This document shows, piece after piece, positions 32,920-42,360 of a DNA stretch of 64,000 nucleotides (position 1 is the stretch's first letter; each line of letters begins with the position of its first letter). The DNA lies in the NCBI GenBank assembly GCA_043497085.1, contig JBIEKI010000019.1; one strand, given 5' to 3'. This DNA comes from Thalassobacillus sp043497085 (lineage in GTDB: Bacteria > Bacillota > Bacilli > Bacillales > Halobacillaceae). The translations under genes and the position numbers were made by a program. The notes beneath the pieces are model-generated. The model saw only the letters and a program-made list of their open reading frames with translations. It was not told the origin of the DNA and did not search any database.

Positions 32920-33348
32920 TTAATCTAGCGTTTTAGCGAAGCCAGTGGATTTTTTGACAAACCCCATGTGTTCATAGACTCTGTGTGTTTCAGCCCTTTC
33001 TGGTCGATTGCCACTATTCAATATCAATGAAGCAGCACCATTGGCTTTTCCCCACTTTTCTGCTTGCTGAAAGAGCTGTTTACCTATCCCTCTTCCTCTA
33101 TGCTGTTCTTCTACGACGACCGCTACAACTCTTATGTAACTATCATTACCCTCATACCGGATCCCATGAACCATCCCTATCATCCCCAACAAGCGTTCAT
33201 TCTCTTCATACACATACGTCTGATAATCCGTCTTCATTTTTATTTTCGCAAATCTCACGGCCATTTCCTGTTTAGTAGTGGGGTATCCTAACACTGTCAC
33301 CAGCCTTGCTAAATCTTTCGCATCTTCTAATTCAGCCTTACGAATCAC
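32920..33348 (-). CDS. GNAT-family N-acetyltransferase
   Basis: 142 residues, a single GNAT domain: IRKAELEDAKDLARLV at the start, the acetyl-CoA loop EEQHRGRGIGKQLFQQAE, then GAASLILNSGNRPERAETHRVYEHMGF, a closing typical of aminoglycoside- or small-molecule-modifying acetyltransferases. The substrate is unknown. GTG start six bases after AGGAGG. Normal base composition, unlike the acetyltransferase at 4.6 kb. Confidence 0.88.
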   Translation of the reverse strand: MIRKAELEDAKDLARLVTVLGYPTTKQEMAVRFAKIKMKTDYQTYVYEENERLLGMIGMVHGIRYEGNDSYIRVVAVVVEEQHRGRGIGKQLFQQAEKWGKANGAASLILNSGNRPERAETHRVYEHMGFVKKSTGFAKTLD

Positions 33349-33408
33349 ATTTATCCTCCTCTAAAACAAAAGCCCTCCCCTGGGTAGAGAAAGGCTATGC
33401 TTCATTAT

Positions 33409-33543
33409 TCATTTGGATTTTGTTTCTTCAAAACTCTCCCACTTCTCTTGTTTGTCTATTTGTGGGCTTTGGACTTGAAATGGAATTACTGCCAGTGCAA
33501 TACCTATGACAATTATAAAAGCAATTCTCTTTATCCAGTTCAC
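33409..33543 (-). CDS. Small single-span peptide, 44 residues
   Basis: A short frame with GTG start behind GGGGGCAG. Translation: an N-terminal hydrophobic helix MNWIKRIAFIIVIGIALAVI, then a polar tail with QVQSPQIDKQEKWESFEE. The shape (positive start, helix, small polar tail) is typical of small membrane peptides or secreted signals. The ribosome site is weaker than the best here. Family unknown. Confidence 0.5.
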   Translation of the reverse strand: MNWIKRIAFIIVIGIALAVIPFQVQSPQIDKQEKWESFEETKSK

Positions 33544-33622
33544 ATTCTGCCCCCTATGCAGATTATTAATCTAAGTTTATCATATCCAAGACTTGGAAAT
33601 AAGGATAAAGAAGGAATTTTTT

Positions 33623-33656
33623 AAAAGCAGGTGACATTTGACGGCCACCTGCTTTA
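33623..33656 (-). terminator. Terminator of the acyl-CoA ligase gene
   Basis: AAAGCAGGTGgC/GcCACCTGCTTT stem, with TTTTAA on the reverse strand. Confidence 0.75.
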
Positions 33657-33668
33657 TCTTGTTGTTGA

Positions 33669-35249
33669 TTATGATTGCTGCTTTTCTTTTTGCCTTAATT
33701 CTACTCTTCGGATTTTCCCTGATGTTGTTTTAGGTAATTCCGTGATAAACTCGATTTTTCTAGGATATTTATATGGAGCGGTCAGTTCTTTAACATGATT
33801 CTGCAGCTCCTTGGTCAAGGATTCATCCCCATTCACATCTTCCTTCAGAACGATGTACGCCTTGACGATATTGCCACGAACTTCATCCGGGCTTGCCACT
33901 ACAGCACATTCCTGAACAGCAGGATGCTTCACCAATGCATCTTCTACTTCGAAAGGTCCAATCGTGTAGCCAGAGCTTATAATGATATCATCACTTCTGC
34001 CTTCAAACCAGAAATAGCCTTCTTCGTCTTTAGAAGCCTGATCTCCTGTCACATAATAGTCCCCGCGATAAGACATCTTTGTACGTTCCGGGTCCTTGTA
34101 ATACGCTTTAAACAAAGCGGGTGTTTCTAAATGGACCGCAATATCTCCAACCTCTCCTGGTCCTACCGGTTCTCCCATTTCATCGATGATTTCTACCCGG
34201 TTTCCAGGCGTTGGTTTCCCCATAGAGCCTGGTTTGACATCCATGTCCTTCATGACACCGACAAGCAATGTGTTTTCTGTTTGGCCATATCCATCCCGCA
34301 CAGTGACATTGAAGTGTTTTTGGAAAGTATCGATGACTTCCCTATTCAATGGTTCACCGGCTGATACAGCACTGTGCAATGCAGGTAGATGATAATCACC
34401 CAGGTTGTCCACTTTTGCCATTAAACGATATTCAGTCGGCGTACAACAGAGGACATTCACCGTATAGCGTTCTAATATACTTAAATAGGTTTTAGGATCA
34501 AATTTACCCTGATAGACAAGTCCGGTTGCTCCAGAACCCAGCACAGATAAAAACGGGCTCCAAATCCACTTCTGCCACCCAGGACCGGCAGTAGCCCATA
34601 CCTTATCTCCATCTTGAATACTGAGCCAGTTCTCTGCAGCTGTTTTCAAATGAGCGTAACCCCAGCCATGTGTATGGACAACCCCTTTTGGATTGCCGGT
34701 GGTTCCGGACGTGTAGGATAAGAAAGCCATATCATCCCGTGTAGTATCAGCCATGTCCAGTTCAGACGATACTTTTTCCCCTTCAAGCAAGTCATCAAGG
34801 TACGTCCAGCCTTCCACAGCAGCTCCGATCGTAAACTTTTTGATTGAACTAATTTCTTTAATATCATCAAATTGTCCCGTATATGGGTGAAAACTGACCA
34901 CACCGCTTACCTCACCATGAGTAATTCGATATTGCAAATCTTTGGTCCGGAGCATTTCAGAGCTTGGTATGACAACCAGTCCTGCTTTTAAAGCGCCGAC
35001 ATATACCTGGTAAGCTTCTATCAGACGAGGGATCATAATTAGAACTTTATCGCCTTTTTTTAAACCTTCTTGTTTGAAAGCGTTACCAATTTTGTTTGCA
35101 TTTTGCATTAGTTCTGAATATGTAATCTCTTTTTGATTTCCCTGCTCGTCTTCCCACTGCAAAGCTTTGCGATCAGGTTCCTTTGCAAACTTTTCAATTT
35201 CATTCACTACGTTATAAGACTCTGGAGCTATCAACGATTCTCTATCCAT
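33669..35249 (-). CDS. Acyl-CoA ligase (AMP-binding enzyme, AcsM/MbcS-like)
   Basis: 526 residues. The P-loop-like motif FLSYTSGTTGNPKGVVHTH (A3), DGYGQTE (A5), the YYVTGDQASKDEEGYFWFEG motif (A7-A8, catalytic Asp) and the C-terminal PKTTSGKIRR with the acetylation-prone catalytic lysine are all present. It activates a short- or medium-chain carboxylic acid to acyl-adenylate and then acyl-CoA. B. subtilis MbcS and mammalian medium-chain ligases are similar. Start ATG 35249 (MDRESLIAPESYN) is seven bases after AAGGGG; the frame extending to 35345 lacks a site. The lysine context suggests control by reversible acetylation. Confidence 0.88.
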   Translation of the reverse strand: MDRESLIAPESYNVVNEIEKFAKEPDRKALQWEDEQGNQKEITYSELMQNANKIGNAFKQEGLKKGDKVLIMIPRLIEAYQVYVGALKAGLVVIPSSEMLRTKDLQYRITHGEVSGVVSFHPYTGQFDDIKEISSIKKFTIGAAVEGWTYLDDLLEGEKVSSELDMADTTRDDMAFLSYTSGTTGNPKGVVHTHGWGYAHLKTAAENWLSIQDGDKVWATAGPGWQKWIWSPFLSVLGSGATGLVYQGKFDPKTYLSILERYTVNVLCCTPTEYRLMAKVDNLGDYHLPALHSAVSAGEPLNREVIDTFQKHFNVTVRDGYGQTENTLLVGVMKDMDVKPGSMGKPTPGNRVEIIDEMGEPVGPGEVGDIAVHLETPALFKAYYKDPERTKMSYRGDYYVTGDQASKDEEGYFWFEGRSDDIIISSGYTIGPFEVEDALVKHPAVQECAVVASPDEVRGNIVKAYIVLKEDVNGDESLTKELQNHVKELTAPYKYPRKIEFITELPKTTSGKIRRVELRQKEKQQS

Positions 35250-35375
35250 GGTACATCCCCTTCCCCAAAATAAAGTAACATCATTCACCAGTATTATATC
35301 AAACAATTCACAATTGTTGAAATTTAAATATAAAGGGGTTTTCAAGAAAGTTGGACTGGTGTTCGTGGTTGTTTT

Positions 35376-36085
35376 TCATAAAAGGATTATTTAATTATTG
35401 GCCCGAAAAGTCGAAGACTTGATTTCGAGATGTTTTGGGAGTTTAAGGTCGTTGGAGAAGGATTCGCTTTCCAGCTTCATCGCCTAGACACTCGCGACAT
35501 AAGCAGTCCATTAACGGGAAGAAAGAGCCCTTCCCTTTTGCTGTTCTGCTTATGCGTGTCGTGTCTCCCAAGGCGATTACGCATTCATTTCTTTCCTGCG
35601 GGGGAACTGGCGAGCTTCCTCTGGCTATCGCCCTGTGGGATCTCGCCTAGACCCTTCTCCCGCGGGAGTCTCACCCTTTCCCCACGCCCTTTGCCATACA
35701 AGATACTCGAAATCGCACTTGGGAAGTCCACCCCTTTTGTGAAGAAAATCCTATTACAATGCTAATTTGAATCTGCTTTCTGTTCCAAAAGTACACTATT
35801 CTTGATAGGCGTTTCGAGATTCTAACCCTTGAATGGTGGCTGGGAAAACGGTGAGACTCCTCGAAAATGCTACGCATTTCCTTCGTGCGTGGGTTAAGTC
35901 AGGGTGAAAATTCATAGTCCTGTGGGATGTAAATGTTCGGTGAGATCCCGCAAGGCGAAGCCTGAGGAAGCTCACTACATGCCCACGGAAAGCGATCCGT
36001 TTTCCCAGCCACCATAATTGCAATCTAAAGTCTCGAAACTGAGTCTTCAAGTAAAGGGAGCTTATCTGGAAAATCATCATAAGAA
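35376..36085. repeat. Large foldback repeat with nested arms (R2)
   Basis: Begins GCCCGAAAAGTCGAAGACTTG with TTCGAGA following, and ends TCTCGAAACTGAGTCTTC with AAAGGGAGCTT following, so its ends are inverted relative to one another. Inside are two GC-rich cores in opposite orientation (35455-35690 and 35842-36012) and a further nested inverted repeat at 35481-35575 (CGCCTAGACAC...AAGGCG). No protein gene with a ribosome site is inside; long reverse-strand frames are by-products of the GC-rich palindromes. Confidence 0.75.
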
Positions 36086-36140
36086 ATTTACTTATAATTA
36101 TGTTATAGAAACAAGCTTCCAGCCCTACCTGGATAAGTAA

Positions 36141-36176
36141 AAAGCCGGCTGAAACCTTTTCGTTTCAGCCGGCTTA
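36141..36176 (-). terminator. Terminator of the YitT-family gene
   Basis: Perfect 14-bp stem AAGCCGGCTGAAAC/GTTTCAGCCGGCTT with a 6-base loop, followed by TTTTACTT on the reverse strand. Confidence 0.92.
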
Positions 36177-36181
36177 ATCCA

Positions 36182-37030
36182 TTAAGCTAGACGTTTGAAG
36201 TTTTCCCCGAGAATTTCGTTCATCGAATGAACCGTAACAAAAGCCCGATCATCAATCGAAGAAATATACTTTTTCAGCCGAGTAAAATCTTTTCTTCCCA
36301 AAATAGTCGTTATTACCTCTTTGTCATCATAATTAAAAGCACCACGGGCTGTATGAATCGTCGCTCCTTTTCCCAGGGTCCTGACAATAAATTCCCTGAC
36401 TTGTTCACTTTCTCTGCTGATAATGACAATTTCATTTTTATGGTCGAATTGCTGCAGAGCGTAATCAATGACCAGGCCGTTTAAGATTACACCGAAGAAA
36501 GCATACATACCAACGGTCGGACCGAATAAGAAAACAGAAGATGCAGCAATTGCAATATCAGACATTAAAACGCCTTTCCCCACTTCAAAGGAGAAATACT
36601 TGTTCATGATCATGGCGAGAATATCAGTCCCCCCTGTGGAGGCTCCCTGGTGGAAGACAATCGCCATACCTGAAGCAGCGATAATTTGTCCTATGATCAG
36701 TTGGATTAATATATCATTGCTTAGAGCTGATTCCATCGGATAAACTACTTCCAGTCCCCATACCATGAAAGAAAGCGCAAAGCTTGCATAGATGGTCTTG
36801 GCGCCAAACTGAAAGCCGAGAAAGATAATTCCAACTATAAATAAAATAATATTTAAGATCACCATGATGATACCTAGCGACACTTCAGGAAACACTTTAT
36901 TCAATACAATCGAGAGCCCACTGACCCCACCAGTTGCGAGATCGTTTGGAGATAAGAAAAAATGTACGTTAATCGCAACAGCAAATGCACCAACATTTAT
37001 CAGCAAAAATGAAAATAATTTTTTAAGCAT
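36182..37030 (-). CDS. YitT-family membrane protein (DUF161 plus DUF2179)
   Basis: 282 residues. Five or six membrane helices with the family signature NVHFFLSPNDLATGGVSGLS and HQGASTGGTDILAMIMNKYF, then a C-terminal cytosolic DUF2179 domain (EIVIISRESEQVREFIVRTL, KGATIHTARGAFNYDDKEV) that resembles PII-like ligand-binding modules. B. subtilis has several paralogues (YitT, YqfU, YvjA, YpjC) of unknown transport function. GGGGG precedes the ATG. Monocistronic with a strong terminator. Confidence 0.88.
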   Translation of the reverse strand: MLKKLFSFLLINVGAFAVAINVHFFLSPNDLATGGVSGLSIVLNKVFPEVSLGIIMVILNIILFIVGIIFLGFQFGAKTIYASFALSFMVWGLEVVYPMESALSNDILIQLIIGQIIAASGMAIVFHQGASTGGTDILAMIMNKYFSFEVGKGVLMSDIAIAASSVFLFGPTVGMYAFFGVILNGLVIDYALQQFDHKNEIVIISRESEQVREFIVRTLGKGATIHTARGAFNYDDKEVITTILGRKDFTRLKKYISSIDDRAFVTVHSMNEILGENFKRLA

Positions 37031-37272
37031 CAGAAAGCCCCCTTGTTGAAATTTTTTGTTTACAAATCACGTTTCTTTTTTTCAGTACAATCGGGATTAT
37101 AACGAGGCTTTCAGCGTTTGTAAACAGCTATGCAACAAACTTTATAAAAACTTTCATGTAAGCGATTTAAGCAGTTTCATCATTCATAATTGTAAAAATC
37201 TTTTACCTTCACATAACTCATTTCCCAGGAAATATGTCGAAAAAAACAGACCCCTAAGGATCTGCTTTTCAC

Positions 37273-39156
37273 TTATTTAATTGGAAATAAAATTGCAACA
37301 GAGGTGCCTTCTCCTTCTTCACTAGAGTAGTTAATTGTACCACCTAAATCATCGACCATTTTTCTAGTAACCATAATGCCTAATCCAGTTCCATCTTTTT
37401 TTGTAGTAAAGAAAGGTTCACCGAGCCGTTTGAGTTTTTCGGGTGACAGGCCTTTCCCATCGTCCGAGATTGTGATTAAAGCTTCTCCATCTTCACATAC
37501 GACATCGACCTGGATTTTCCCATGGCAATCTACAGCCTCAATAGCATTCTTAATTATATTGATCAATATTTGCTTAAACCGGTTCGGGTCCGAATGAATA
37601 GCTGATTCATAACAAGCGATCGATGTATGGATCGTGATACCTTTCTCTGAAATCAGAGATTGATACAGCTCAATGACATAATCAATTGTCTGTTTAATGT
37701 TCACCTCTTCTACTTGAATAGACGAGGAAGGCTTAGCGAGCATCATAAAATCATTCACGATCGACTCGATGCGATTCACTTCACTTAACAATAGTTCATT
37801 ATATGATTCCCGCAAATCAGGATTAGCCGTTCCAAGTTGCATAAATCCTTTTAATGCGGTTAAAGGGTTTTTAATTTCATGAGCTATTCCTGCAGACATC
37901 TGTGTAATAGCAGAAAGCTGCTCAGACTTCCGCATGAATGCTTCCTTTTCCTTCATCTCAGTAATATCTTCACTAATGCCGACGATATACTTTTCTTTAC
38001 CATCCTGAACTGGAAATCCTCTTGTACGAATCCATTTTACTTCATTTTCGGGTGTAGTAATCCGGTATTCAATTTGAGAATTTTCTTTTCTCATTTTACG
38101 GTAGCCGTCTCTGATGTAAGAATAGGACTCATCATCTGCTATCTGTTCCCACCAGGTTAAAGGATCATTTTCCCTTTCCTCGAGTGGAAGGCCAAACAAA
38201 TCCTTGAAGCGTGGACTGACATAAATCAGCTTTGCAAAAGATTCATCACATATCCAAAATACATCCTTAATATTATCAGCCAGCAGAGAAAAACGTTTTT
38301 CCGCTTCTTGTAAGGCATGCAAATACTTTTTCCTGACCGTTACATCCTGAATAAAAATAGTAAAACCATCATCCGTAGGGTAGATGGTGATTCTAGCGTA
38401 CATTTTCCGCTCTTGCATATAAGCATCAAAGGTTACCGGTTGTTCCATTTCTAATGCCATATAATAATGACGGTAAAACAGGTAGTAATCACTAATCGGG
38501 TATAACTGCCATAATTTATGTTTGTAATGGGACTGCAAATCCTTCCCAAGCATTCTTTCCATTTGCGGGTTTGCATACGTCAATTCCCATTTCTTGTTGA
38601 TCAAGGCTAACCCATGGGGGAAGTTTTCTGTTATGGCTTTCATTTGTTTGTGCAATTCTACAAAATTCATATCTGGAGGGTTGTCCAATGTTTTCGTTTG
38701 GTTTTTAGTTGTTAATGTAATTTCTTCGGAGCTTTCCTTTACCGCTGAGGTTTGTTGGATGTCTTTGGTGAAAGGCATACGGTGGGGTATACTGCCGTCA
38801 TCTTGATATAAAGGATCGATGACTACCACGATTCGTCGATGGGATAGCTGTTTAAATGAACATCGCACCCATTGATGATGATCTTTGAAGAGAAGGCGCG
38901 CTTTGCTGTAGTAAGTCTTTTGTTTAGTTACATGCTTCAACGAATGCTGAATGCCGAATTGGTCATACACGTAAAACAAATCCAGCCAATCTTCCAGGTG
39001 GAGTTGTTCCTTTGCATAACTTTCTTTCTGCAAAGAACGACTGCATGTTACCGTCTTCGTTTCCAGATTAATTAGACAAACATTCTGATCGATTAAATCA
39101 AAAAGCGCTAAAACGTCACTTTCCTCCAAACCACAATGCATCCTCTCAATTAACAT
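37273..39156 (-). CDS. PAS-domain sensor histidine kinase (sporulation-kinase type)
   Basis: About 627 residues, no membrane helices. An N-terminal PAS-like region (1-120), a charged linker, a second PAS (about 170-285, INKKWELTYANPQMERMLG), a third PAS/PAC (about 290-410, ending KYIVGISEDITE), then HisKA with ISAGIAHEIKNPLTALKGFM and the HATPase domain (NIIKNAIEAV, ISDDGKGLS, GTGLGI). This cytosolic multi-PAS plan with the HEIKNPL box is that of KinA/KinE, which feed the Spo0A phosphorelay. No response regulator adjoins, consistent with an orphan phosphorelay kinase. Which Kin it matches is not clear. Confidence 0.88.
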   Translation of the reverse strand: MLIERMHCGLEESDVLALFDLIDQNVCLINLETKTVTCSRSLQKESYAKEQLHLEDWLDLFYVYDQFGIQHSLKHVTKQKTYYSKARLLFKDHHQWVRCSFKQLSHRRIVVVIDPLYQDDGSIPHRMPFTKDIQQTSAVKESSEEITLTTKNQTKTLDNPPDMNFVELHKQMKAITENFPHGLALINKKWELTYANPQMERMLGKDLQSHYKHKLWQLYPISDYYLFYRHYYMALEMEQPVTFDAYMQERKMYARITIYPTDDGFTIFIQDVTVRKKYLHALQEAEKRFSLLADNIKDVFWICDESFAKLIYVSPRFKDLFGLPLEERENDPLTWWEQIADDESYSYIRDGYRKMRKENSQIEYRITTPENEVKWIRTRGFPVQDGKEKYIVGISEDITEMKEKEAFMRKSEQLSAITQMSAGIAHEIKNPLTALKGFMQLGTANPDLRESYNELLLSEVNRIESIVNDFMMLAKPSSSIQVEEVNIKQTIDYVIELYQSLISEKGITIHTSIACYESAIHSDPNRFKQILINIIKNAIEAVDCHGKIQVDVVCEDGEALITISDDGKGLSPEKLKRLGEPFFTTKKDGTGLGIMVTRKMVDDLGGTINYSSEEGEGTSVAILFPIK

Positions 39157-39379
39157 CAATGGACTACCTCTTTCCTTTTGATACTTAAGGTAACGATGAT
39201 ATGCTCCGCAGGTACTATTATAACAAAATTATTTAAAAATTAAATATATTCTTACAATTTTGTGAAAATTAGGTAAAACCCCTTATTATAAAGGTATTTA
39301 TGACACCCTGACATCAATAGGAACACAAATGCATGCACTCAAAATGACTCACCAAAAACAGTTATTTAGGCCTAACTTT

Positions 39380-39568
39380 TTAAACTTTTTTAAACTTCTC
39401 CATAAAATCAGGCTTGTATAACTTTACTGTTGGCTCAGTGTAAGTAAATCCATTTGATTTTGTACGAAGCTGCCTTGATAGATCGATAACATATTCTGCT
39501 TTTCTTTGGCTGAACTGCAGGTTCAACCACTTCCGTCCACCTATGTTACCTCCAATTACCGTTATCAT
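39380..39568 (-). CDS. Possible small protein of unknown function
   Basis: 62 residues from ATG 39568 (MITVIGGNIGGRKWLNLQFS... KPDFMEKFKKV). Composition is protein-like but no ribosome site of quality precedes this ATG, and a longer frame to 39616 is no better. Not recognised. Confidence 0.4.
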   Translation of the reverse strand: MITVIGGNIGGRKWLNLQFSQRKAEYVIDLSRQLRTKSNGFTYTEPTVKLYKPDFMEKFKKV

Positions 39569-39637
39569 ATCAGATAAGAAATGAATATTTTGTCGAAAAA
39601 CATAAAATAGAGACACTTTTTTTTAGTGTCTCTACAA

Positions 39638-40417
39638 TTAATACCAATAGCCGCCTCGAGGCAGTAACTTTTTCATCATTAAGTGATCGAGACTGTGAAA
39701 CGAGTAGCCCTGATTTCGTAAATCATCAATCAGTTTCTCTAATGCCAGTGCGTTGTCTTCCGATACACTATGAAGTAACAAGACAGCCCCCGGATGTATT
39801 TGCTTCATCAGACTGTCATAAGCATATTTCCATCCCCTTTGCTCCCCAGTGTTCCAATCCACAAAAGCAATTGACCAAAAAGCGTTGATGTATCCCAATT
39901 CTCTGGTCCAGTCTAAAGTCTTATTATTGAAAGTTCCGCGAGGCGGTCGTAAATAAAGCATGTCTTCTTGATCTGTAAGATCCGCTACCGCACTTTCGAC
40001 TTTATCCAGTTCTTCTTTGATGCGGGCTTTTGAAGAAGTAGTGAAATCTGGATGATGCCAGGAATGATTGCCGATGATATGGCCTTCTTTGTTCATTCGC
40101 TTCACCAGATCCGGTGCACTATTGATATAATGCCCCGTAATGAAAAAAGTCGCTGGAACGTTTTTTTCTTTTAATACATCAAGGATTTTACCTGTATACC
40201 CCTCTTCGTAACCATTATCAAAGGTGAGGTAAATTTCTTTATCCCCGGATTCATCAAGGTAAAAGCCATCATATTCACTTAATAACTGCTCATAAAAGCC
40301 TACGTCCGGAGGTTCACCCTCGTTATTTTTTTGGTAACCCCAACCATAGGCTGATGCCGAAATAGGAAAGTTACCTATAACCACTAAGGAAATCACGAAA
40401 ATCAGGAGTTTATTCAT
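39638..40417 (-). CDS. pdaA: Delta-lactam-biosynthetic N-acetylmuramic deacetylase PdaA
   Basis: 259 residues. A signal peptide (MNKLLIFVISLVVIGNFPIS) precedes a carbohydrate esterase 4 NodB domain. YLTFDNGYEEGYTGKIL replaces the usual TFDDG by TFDNG, the known PdaA variant. IIGNHSWHHPDF holds the metal-binding His pair, and LRPPRGTFNNKTL and VLLLHSVS follow. PdaA deacetylates muramic acid to make the muramic-delta-lactam of spore cortex, needed for germination. Length matches B. subtilis PdaA (263). ATG 40417 is nine bases after AGGTG; a GTG at 40429 lies within that site. Confidence 0.93.
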   Translation of the reverse strand: MNKLLIFVISLVVIGNFPISASAYGWGYQKNNEGEPPDVGFYEQLLSEYDGFYLDESGDKEIYLTFDNGYEEGYTGKILDVLKEKNVPATFFITGHYINSAPDLVKRMNKEGHIIGNHSWHHPDFTTSSKARIKEELDKVESAVADLTDQEDMLYLRPPRGTFNNKTLDWTRELGYINAFWSIAFVDWNTGEQRGWKYAYDSLMKQIHPGAVLLLHSVSEDNALALEKLIDDLRNQGYSFHSLDHLMMKKLLPRGGYWY

Positions 40418-40508
40418 GAATGTCTTCACCTGCTTTTCTCTTAGTTTACAACTACAAAAAGCATATATACCTGACTTACTTTTCCAGTGTCTTGTAACTC
40501 AAAAAGAA

Positions 40509-40536
40509 AAAAGCACCTCTCCTGCAGGTGCTTTTC
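40509..40536 (-). terminator. Terminator of the Na+/H+ antiporter gene
   Basis: AAAAGCACCT/AGGTGCTTTT stem, 7-base loop, followed on the reverse strand by TTTCTTTTT. Confidence 0.88.
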
Positions 40537-40544
40537 ACAATAAT

Positions 40545-41852
40545 TTATAAAACCATAGCGGCAATCCAGCCAAAAATGAATAACGGAATATTATAATGCA
40601 AAAAAGTAGGTACACAAGTATCCCAAATATGATGATGCTTACCATCAGCTGCAAGTCCTGAAGTCGGTCCCAAGGTGCTGTCTGAAGCAGGTGAACCTGC
40701 ATCCCCAAGTGCACCTGCCGTACCTATCAGGGCTGCTAATGCCATCGGTGAAAATCCGGCAGCTACTCCGATCGGAACGAATAATGCTGCTAAAATAGGA
40801 ACTGTACCAAACGAAGAACCGATTCCCATCGTTACCAGCAGTCCAACCAGCAATAGGATAAAGGCAATGAGACCTTTATTGTCCCCGATCATACCGGAAC
40901 TGGACTCCACTAACGCATCGATGGAACCTGTTTCCTGGAGTACATTAGCATAGCCAGCTGCAATCAACATGACGAATGCGATCATGCCCATCATACCGAT
41001 ACCATTTGTAACCACTTCGTCCCCGCGGCTGAACGGTACAACCAGAAAGACAAACATGAGAACAATTCCCGTCAATGCCCCTAACACAAGGTTGCCTGTC
41101 CAGATTTGTACACCGAGCGCTCCAGCAACAGCAACCAGGGTCCAGGCATGTTTTGCTTCAAATTTAGCCTCCGGTACAGCAACCACCTTGTTTTCGTCTT
41201 CTAATTCATTGACCTGGTACTTATCTCTCGGTTTACGGTAAGAGAAAAATACGGCTACAAGTAAACCAAGAATCATTCCAGCTCCGGGAAGTAGTAGCGA
41301 CAGTGCTATGTTCCCTATCCCTACTTCTACTCCGCTGCTCCCCATTGCATCCTGGATAGTTTGATGAAAGATCAAACCAAATCCTGCTGGAATCATAATA
41401 TAAGGTGCTTTCAAACCGAACGTCAAAGCGGTTGCAACACCTCGTCGGTCCAATTTCATTTGATCGAACAATTTCAATAAAGGTGGAATTAAAATCGGTA
41501 TGAATGCAATATGCACAGGAATGACGTTTTGAGAAAGTGAAGCAACTCCTGCAATCACTAATAACATGATGACACGTTTATTTTTTAACACATTCAATAA
41601 ATAATTCACTAAAATATTCGTAATACCTGAATAACTGATCGCTACTGCAAAAGCACCTAGTAAAATATAGCTTAAAGCAACGCTTGCCTGATTCCCCATT
41701 CCGCTAATCATCAGATCAAGGGAGTTTTGAAGCGATTCTCCAGCTATGAGCCCTGCTGATAAAGCTGCAGCGATAATGGCTATGATTACGTTGACACGCA
41801 ACAGACTAAGCACAGTCATAATCAGCACAGAAATTATTACAGCCCATGCCAT
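40545..41852 (-). CDS. yuiF: Na+/H+ antiporter family protein (YuiF-like)
   Basis: 435 residues, about eleven membrane helices, NhaC/ArsB-like fold. Characteristic stretches are VIPVHIAFIPILIPPLL, IGSSFGTVPILAALFVPIGV and GDAGSPASDSTLGPTSGLAADGKH near the C-terminus. YuiF-type proteins exchange Na+ (or amino acids) for protons; the transported solute is not certain. GAGGAG lies seven bases before the ATG. Monocistronic. Confidence 0.85.
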   Translation of the reverse strand: MAWAVIISVLIMTVLSLLRVNVIIAIIAAALSAGLIAGESLQNSLDLMISGMGNQASVALSYILLGAFAVAISYSGITNILVNYLLNVLKNKRVIMLLVIAGVASLSQNVIPVHIAFIPILIPPLLKLFDQMKLDRRGVATALTFGLKAPYIMIPAGFGLIFHQTIQDAMGSSGVEVGIGNIALSLLLPGAGMILGLLVAVFFSYRKPRDKYQVNELEDENKVVAVPEAKFEAKHAWTLVAVAGALGVQIWTGNLVLGALTGIVLMFVFLVVPFSRGDEVVTNGIGMMGMIAFVMLIAAGYANVLQETGSIDALVESSSGMIGDNKGLIAFILLLVGLLVTMGIGSSFGTVPILAALFVPIGVAAGFSPMALAALIGTAGALGDAGSPASDSTLGPTSGLAADGKHHHIWDTCVPTFLHYNIPLFIFGWIAAMVL

Positions 41853-42017
41853 ATATATTCTCCTCTCGCATTAATTAATTTTAGTTCGTTAACGATTTAT
41901 CATGATAAAGAATTAGCGGGTAAAAATCAACCCCCAATTTTTTCAAAGGCAACAATGCCACTACAACTAAATAGGCGGAATAGCGACCCATTGCCCACGC
42001 CTCTTATAAAAAATTAA

Positions 42018-42049
42018 AAACCGCACGTTATGGAAAACAGTGCGGTTTG
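42018..42049. terminator. Terminator of the 48-residue gene
   Basis: AAACCGCAC/GTGCGGTTT with a 13-base loop; T-rich sequence on the reverse strand. Confidence 0.75.
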
Positions 42050-42059
42050 TCATATGAAG

Positions 42060-42206
42060 CTACATCTTTTTTTCTAATTCTTCCAGCATTTGAATGAGCT
42101 GGTCGATGTCCTGCACAGATGTTTCCTCCGGCTCCATTTCTTCCAGCCGGGACATAAATGCTGCTAATCGTAGTTTAAGGTCTTGCAGTCTCTCTTCTTG
42201 AGCCAT
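42060..42206 (-). CDS. SE1561-family small protein, 48 residues
   Basis: A short frame with an ideal initiation site (AAAGGAG, seven bases, ATG) and its own terminator. Translation: MAQEERLQDLKLRLAAFMSR, LEEMEPEETSVQDIDQLI, QMLEELEKKM. Two amphipathic helices joined by an acidic PEETSVQDID turn match the SE1561 family of small Firmicute proteins of unknown function. In B. subtilis a small gene (yfjT) sits near pdaA; whether it is the orthologue I cannot tell. Confidence 0.78.
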   Translation of the reverse strand: MAQEERLQDLKLRLAAFMSRLEEMEPEETSVQDIDQLIQMLEELEKKM

Positions 42207-42321
42207 ATATAAACTCCTTTTTCAGTTGTGTTCCTTGAATGACGTTATTGATGATACCAAGCATAATCATAGTAAAAAACATCAGGTTTGTCTATGTTAA
42301 GGTAATAAATAAGCATTAAAA

Positions 42322-42353
42322 TACGCCTATTCCAGCAACCTGGAGCAGGCGTG
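42322..42353 (-). terminator. Terminator of the yfkD-like gene
   Basis: ACGCCTattCCAG/CTGGagcAGGCGT stem; modest T content (TATTTTAATG) on the reverse strand. Confidence 0.65.
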
Positions 42354-42360
42354 AACTTTA

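Noticed and set aside
35430..36080. Reading frames of 68-111 codons inside the 35.4-kb repeat
   Set aside because: They overlap GC-rich inverted repeats, have no ribosome binding sites and no family resemblance.
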